Shown: positions 58,838 through 64,000 of the stretch, one piece after another
Layout of the letters: every line of letters starts with the position of its first letter
Numbering within the stretch: position 1 is the first letter of the stretch
Source: Saccopteryx bilineata
Taxonomy: Eukaryota > Chordata > Mammalia > Chiroptera > Emballonuridae
NCBI RefSeq assembly: GCF_036850765.1
Contig: NC_089493.1
Location: forward strand, 18,353,632-18,417,631
DNA length: 64,000 nt
Direction of reading: 5' to 3'
Made by a program: the position numbers and the translations under genes
Notes under the pieces: model-generated
The model's input: the letters and a program-made list of their open reading frames with translations, nothing else
Databases searched by the model: none
Told to the model about the DNA's origin: nothing

Positions 58838-59246
58838 TTATTTATTTATTTATTTATTTATTGTATTTTTCTGAAGGTGGAAACGGGGAGAGACAGTCAG
58901 ACAGACTCCCGCATGTGCCCGACCAGGATCCACCCGGCACGCCCACCAGGGGCGACGCTCTGCCCACCAGGGGGCGATGCTCTGCCCCTCCGGGGCGTCG
59001 CTCTGCCGCGACCAGAGCCACTCTAGTGCCTGGGGCAGAGGCCAAGGAGCCATCCCCAGCGCCCGGGCCATCTTTGCTCCAATGGAGCCTTGGCTGCGGG
59101 AGGGGAAGAGAGAGACAGAGAGGAAGGAGGGGGTGGGGGTGGAGAAGCAAATGGGCGCTTCTCCTATGTGCCCTGGCCGGGAATCGAACCCGGGTCCCCC
59201 ACACGCCAGGCCGACGCTCTACCGCTGAGCCAACCAGCCAGGGCCA
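58838..59246 (-). repeat. Full-length bat tRNA-derived SINE, family A, antisense, young
   Basis: (TTTA)n tail complement, TTTCTGAAGGTGGAAACGGG, three tandem units with CCACCAGGGGCGACGC (58943) and CCACCAGGGGGCGATGC (58964), GCTCCAATGGAGCCTTGGCT, and an intact head (GGGAATCGAACCCGGGTCCC ... GAGCCAACCAGCCAGGGC). Perfect 15-bp TSD ACATTTCCATATTTA at 58823-58837 and 59247-59261. The 156-codon frame 58792-59262 is a translation of this SINE. Confidence 0.97.
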
Positions 59247-59261
59247 ACATTTCCATATTTA

Positions 59262-60934
59262 AAATGCATATATTTTGCTTTAAGTAGATATATTTATCAA
59301 TTCATTTTGTCACTGATAAATGTATATATTATATAATTTGTATGTGTATAGCTCTATATGTTCATAGAACTGTATTAGTATACCTTTATAGGTCAATGTA
59401 AAGAAGATACGTAATGTGAATCATCTGTTATCAAGTCATCATTGAAATTCTTTTGTGTAGCCAAAATATATGGAATGTGTTCTGTGCATATTGTAGACAT
59501 AATTTCAACAGAACTCACAGGAATATGGAAAGGAAGAGCAGCAAATCAATGCATTTATAAATGGTACACACCTGACCTGTTCTTTAAATTTAGTTTCACA
59601 TAGTTTCCCTTAAAAGTTTGACCACAAGAATAATAAAGAAACATCATCATTGTATCTTCAATGACCTACCATTTATCTCAACTCCATGATAATTTTTTTT
59701 TACAACAGGGAATGACAATTGCGTTTTTAAGAGATCAGCCTGCTCTGAGATTTGAAGGGTATCCCTCTGTTTTTAAGGGCACACAATCATTAAATAATAA
59801 CTACTTTGACAAGGCTAAATTATAACTAAGTGTTTTATTTAGGTTCATGTTCTTGATTTATCTGGTTAATGTTTTCAGGTTATAAAGTCAAACAACTTGG
59901 ATGGAAGTTAAGTGTTTCCTTCTCTCTTTACTGTTTGTTTTCAATTACAGTAAAAGGAATTTTAAGAAAAAAGTTGGATGAATAATTTTGCATAAGTTTA
60001 TTGAATCCCTTCTAGAAATTAGGACCCCTTAAATTTGATTATTTATTTGGGTTGGCAATGATGACATCTTCATCTCATTTCTGCTAGTCTGTTTATATTT
60101 GAATAATAAAATTATTTAAGAATAATTGTTTAAAATCTTTCAAAATTAGCTCTTATTTAATCCCATTAATTAGTCTTATCCTTTATTCTCATTAATAATT
60201 TTAATAATTTATCAAGAGTGGTGCAAATTCCCACATACATTTATCACACATGACCTCATTCATATTATGCTGTGATTTCCACTTTTATATTCCTAAGATT
60301 AACATTTTTTCCATCTATCTTACTAGATATTTGTAAATCTTGATTTTTATGACATTTCCAGTAATTTTAGGTAAGGCTGCTACACTGCTTTTTTTTTCCT
60401 CCTGAGAAATTGAAAACAATCAGAAGAAAGAGCCACAGCTCACACCACCTCATCTGCCCAACTACCTTACTTCTCTGCTAATGTGCCCATTGCCCAGAAT
60501 GAGTTACCTGTGTTCCTGGCTGAGGCTGCCCCACCAGATGAGCACCAGACTCCATTCATTTGACTATTCCAGGAAATTATTCTAGAAATTCTTTTTTCTT
60601 TTTTAAAATTAATGTTCCATTCAATACTATATTTTTTCCATAAGCATAAAAAATGTTGCTGTATCTCCAATATTTTTTAAATAAACAAGAACAGCTAAAC
60701 AAAATAAAGCAAAACAAAATGCTTGTGACTTTACCAATCTCCTGGGTTCCATGTGAATTCTCGCCTTCCTTCTAACTCATGATGCTGTTCTCATTTTTCC
60801 TATGTCCTTCCCCACCTTTTAAACCCAACCCAATATATGTTTTTCTATACTCCACTCTCCTTTCCCTTTTTAGGTCACCAATACCATCCACATAGCTAAA
60901 TCCACTGGTTAATTTTTAGTCCTTATACTTATTA
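59262..60934. other. AT-rich DNA without identified gene
   Basis: No assignable repeat or gene. 60440-60570 is GC-richer but unassigned. Confidence 0.4.
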
Positions 60935-61365
60935 TATTGCCCTCCCCAAACTCATGATCACTCATAACCTAAGCATGTAACCTTATTTAAAAGTCAAACT
61001 TTTGAATACATGATTAGATGAGGTTATATTGGATTAGAGTGAGCCCTAGTTTAATGACTGGCATTCTTATAAAAAGAGAAAAGAGAGACACACAGGGAGG
61101 AAGGCCACGTGACTATGGAGGCCGAGACTGGAGTTATGCTGCCACAAGCAGTAAGGTGCCAAGGATGTTGAGCAAACACCAGAACCTGGCATGGGCAAGA
61201 AAGGATCCTTTTCTAGAACGCGCAGAGGGAGTGTGGTCCTGCTGACATCTTGATTTCTAACTCTAGACTCCAGAACTTGGCAGAACAACTTTATGTTCTT
61301 GTAAATTACCCAATTTGTGTTTAATTTATAGAGACAGCCCCAGGAAGCTGATATAGTCCTTATTT
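60935..61365 (-). mobile_element. ERVL-MaLR type LTR (MLT1-like), antisense
   Basis: ATTAGATGAGGTTATATTGG, ATTAGAGTGAGCCCTAGTTT, AATGACTGGCATTCTTATAA, CACAGGGAGGAAGGCCACGT, GGCAAGAAAGGATCCTTTTC and GACTCCAGAACTTGGCAGAA are the complement of an MLT1-class LTR. The 75-codon plus frame and 73-codon minus frame inside are artefacts. Confidence 0.85.
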
Positions 61366-62699
61366 TACTGACCTATAGTAGACTTTAATTATTGTTCACA
61401 CTTGCCTACTGTAAATATTTCATTCAATTGGCTACCAAAACACCACACTCAATATTTTTTCTCCTCCTTCTCTGGGTGTTCCTTATCTTTCTCTTGTTCT
61501 TATACTCCCTGACCTTCAAATGCCACAGTACCCTGGGGCTTAACCTTTGCACCTTTCCCTTTCCTAATAAACTCACCTGTGGTGCTGTCAACCCACTTCA
61601 CAGCTTTAGACATCATCTATCTACTGGTCATTCCTAAAGTTATGTTTTCAGTCCATGAGTTCTGCCTGAACGGTTTGCAACATCCTTCTTAATGTCTCTG
61701 TCTCAGTTTTTACATCCAATAGGCAGCACAAATATATACATCATGCCCCAACCTGATAAATCAATAAGTAGGATGATGCTACTTTGTGTTCTAATTAATA
61801 AGGAGCGTTTACAATGTCTTTCTAACTAATAAATCATAAAAATTAATAATCTGAATATAGCTTGTATTAAAAGGTATTGTTTCTTCATTGTAGTTTTGGC
61901 TTTGAAACATGCAACATGGACTCTAAAAAATTATAGTTCATCTTGGTTATTTCTGTAATTCACTGTCACTTTAATCAATAGATGTATATTATCTTTAAAG
62001 GAATCTTATAAGTAAAGAGACAGCTTTATTAATTTAGTAGAGAAAATTTAATATATAATTTTTATGCTATCTCAATGAAATCATTTATTTTTTTGTATAT
62101 GTGTATGCATATGTACATTATATTTACCTGAGTGAATATTTAGAAGAACATAATACCACTTTTAAGGCAAATCAAATCTATATTAACCAAGAATTTCTCC
62201 AAAATGCATAAATATGTAAACACAAGCAATATTTCTCAAAGTTAGAAGGTAAAGGTTTTAAGTCAAAAGCGGTTGAGGGAAAATAAAGCTCTAAAAAATG
62301 TGGTAGAATAGAAATTATTTTACAGATTAGGTACATTGTTTAATACATTGGGGAGTCCAGGAAATACAATGTTTCATCCTGAAAAGGTAGCATATGGGCA
62401 CAAAGAGATTGTGGACATGGTAGACATTGCAATTAGCTTGGGTATGAATATGCTTGTTATGGAGTATTAGGCAGTTTTATAGTTGTTAGGAAACATCTGT
62501 TAGGCACATGATTGGGAAAGAAAAGTAGACTAGATAAAAACTAAACAAAAGAAGTGCCTCATGTAAGAGGTCTATGAGTGAGTGAGATCAAGTATGACAT
62601 CCTTAAGTATCCCAGAGATAAAATTGGGTAACGTTTTGAATAGAGGTAGAAGTCCTGTATTAGTCAAAGTAGACAGGAAGCCGTCAGTTTCTATTTTAA
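61366..62699. other. No identified gene
   Basis: Mixed single-copy sequence. The 81-codon frame at 61392-61637 is hydrophobic and Cys-rich but has no recognisable family. Confidence 0.35.
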
Positions 62700-63010
62700 G
62701 TTCCCAGCCCTGACTTTTTGCCTTAACTCCAGACTTGTTTATGTAACTGCATATTGACTTGACTATTTGGATGTCTAATTGACATCTCAAACTTAACACA
62801 TCCAAGTTATTACTCTGGAACACTGCTTGTCTCTAACACTCAACTTTTTTTTTGTCATCTCATCTTAAGTTAATACTGCAAAATGCATCCAATTGCACAG
62901 AACAAATATCAAGTTATTAACTTTACTTCTTCATCACATCACATGTCATATTCACTGGGTCATACAATATGCATTTTACTATCATCAGCATCTACTTGAT
63001 TTCTCTGGGG
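62700..63010 (+). repeat. L2 LINE body fragment, sense
   Basis: TTAACTCCAGACTTGTTTAT, GTAACTGCATATTGACTTG, ATTTGGATGTCTAATTGACA, TCTCAAACTTAACACATCCA match the L2 'actccagactcgtatatccaactgcctac... ggatgtctaa' region. Downstream portion strongly decayed. Confidence 0.7.
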
Positions 63011-63057
63011 TTTTTTTTTTAATTTTTTTGTCTTTAACTGACTGTTTCTCCATCAGT

Positions 63058-63412
63058 TCTTACTTTTATAACAAAGCACCATTGATAGGAGGTTTATAAA
63101 CCACATAAATTTATTTCTGATAGTTCTGGAGGCTGTAAAATCCAAGATCAAGATGCTAGCAGATTTGGCCCTGGTAAGAGCCTCCTCTCGGATTCAGAAA
63201 CAACCATATCTTGTGTGTCCTCATATGATGGAATGAGCTAGGGATCTCTCTGGGGTCTCCTTTATGAGAGCACTGTATCTGTGCCAGAGAGCTTCACCTT
63301 TATTACCTAATCATATCCTAATTGCCTCTCCTACAAATACTATCACATTAGGGGTTAAGTCTCAAGATACAAATTTTGTGAAGATACAAGCCCTCAGTTT
63401 ATTGCAGCTCCT
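63058..63412 (+). mobile_element. ERVL-MaLR type LTR (MLT1-like), sense
   Basis: TATAACAAAGCACCATTGAT, AAATTTATTTCTGATAGTTC, TGGAGGCTGTAAAATCCAAG, ATCAAGATGCTAGCAGATTT, GTGTGTCCTCATATGATGGA, CTCTCTGGGGTCTCCTTTAT and ACATTAGGGGTTAAGTCTCA keep MLT1 order. Well preserved for its age. Confidence 0.85.
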
Positions 63413-63443
63413 AATCCAAATAATAAGCAAGTTATATTAACTT

Positions 63444-63690
63444 TGAGCTAGTGAACTCTTGCTCAAGCCAAAGACCTAGGGCTCAAGCCAGCAACCTTGG
63501 CCTTTGAGCCAGCGACTTTTAGACTCAAGCCAATGACCTTGGGATCATGTTGATGATCTGTACTCAAGCCGGGGACCCCATGTTCAAGCTGACAAGCCTA
63601 CACTGTAGCTGGCTACCTTGGCGTGTAAAGCAGGGCCCACAGTATCCCAAACCAATGTTCATTCTACTGTGTGCCACCACCAGTCAAGCT
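63444..63690 (-). repeat. Bat tRNA-derived SINE, family B (long form), antisense, 3'-truncated
   Basis: Starts within the CTTGCTCAAGCCAAAGACC repeat units, with no tail region on the left, and runs to a decayed head CACCACCAGTCAAGCT. Loss of the tail side suggests deletion or insertion with internal priming. The frame 63547-63771 is a SINE translation. Confidence 0.85.
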
Positions 63691-64000
63691 GTTCTTTCTT
63701 TTTCTCAAATAAACCAAGCTGCTTTCTATGATAGAACTTTTGCCTTGTCCCTCATTTATATTTTTCTGTAAACTTTCTTTAACTGTTTTGTATAATTTAA
63801 GTTTCAGTTTTAATGTAACCTCACAGAGATCTACCATTTAAAAATTAGCCATAGCATTAAAAAAATAGATTTTTTTTTGTTAAATTTGGTGTTCTTTTAC
63901 CTTAGAATGATGAATGTTTAAGATGAGGTCTCATTAATAAAGTTAGAAGTACTAACCAAGTGTGGTTTACTTAAATGCCTTATACAAATTCAAAATTCTT
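63691..64000. other. No identified feature
   Basis: AT-rich DNA to the right edge; nothing gene-like. Confidence 0.4.

Noticed and set aside
58792..59262. 156-codon ORF, the longest in the window, Gly/Arg/Pro-rich
   Set aside because: It is a translation of the antisense family A SINE at 58838-59246. Similar peptides recur at every family A copy (7250, 22478, 26547, 41069).
61018..61245. 75-codon ORF in the MLT1-like LTR
   Set aside because: Lies entirely within the antisense LTR; no relation to viral coding regions.

Overview
This window is repeat-laden, AT-rich mammalian nuclear DNA with no convincing protein-coding gene. The order is identified from its SINEs: at least 18 tRNA-derived copies from three families whose heads and bodies I recall from bat genomes (most like horseshoe/leaf-nosed bats). 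The two hAT-type elements and the L1 3' ends fit the same picture. The bat assignment is fairly safe; the sub-family of bat is from memory and less so.

Layout. 1-3.2 kb: mostly single-copy DNA with one weak exon-like ORF at the left edge (minus strand). 3.2-9.5 kb: SINEs, antisense L1 3' ends, a long (ATCT)n array and a roughly 50-bp L1 insertion. 9.5-16.9 kb: mostly AT-rich DNA without a gene, plus a Tigger/pogo-like MITE at 10.93-11.33 kb. 16.9-26.5 kb: two SINEs, an L1 3' end, a MIR, a TA-flanked hairpin and an old LINE-like stretch. 26.5-30.3 kb: dense cluster with a full-length SINE, a hAT MITE with a perfect 8-bp target duplication, a second SINE and a broken antisense L1 that itself carries a SINE. 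30.3-43.7 kb: single-copy DNA with seven SINEs, MIRs, an L1 3' end with an (AAAG)n tail, and several candidate conserved blocks. 43.7-46.3 kb: an L1 5' UTR that has lost its coding body, a (T)28-led block, and a second hAT-like element. 46.3-64 kb: MIR, L2, several LTRs of old ERVL/MaLR type, three further family A or C SINEs and one family B SINE.

The elements do not form a pathway. The nearest thing to function is regulatory potential: family A SINEs carry tandem copies of a sequence that closely matches the CTCF core motif, and an old LTR at 50.7 kb carries another. All family names rest on recognition by eye; no database search was possible. Old-repeat boundaries are approximate, while boundaries flanked by target-site duplications (TSDs) are exact to a few bases.
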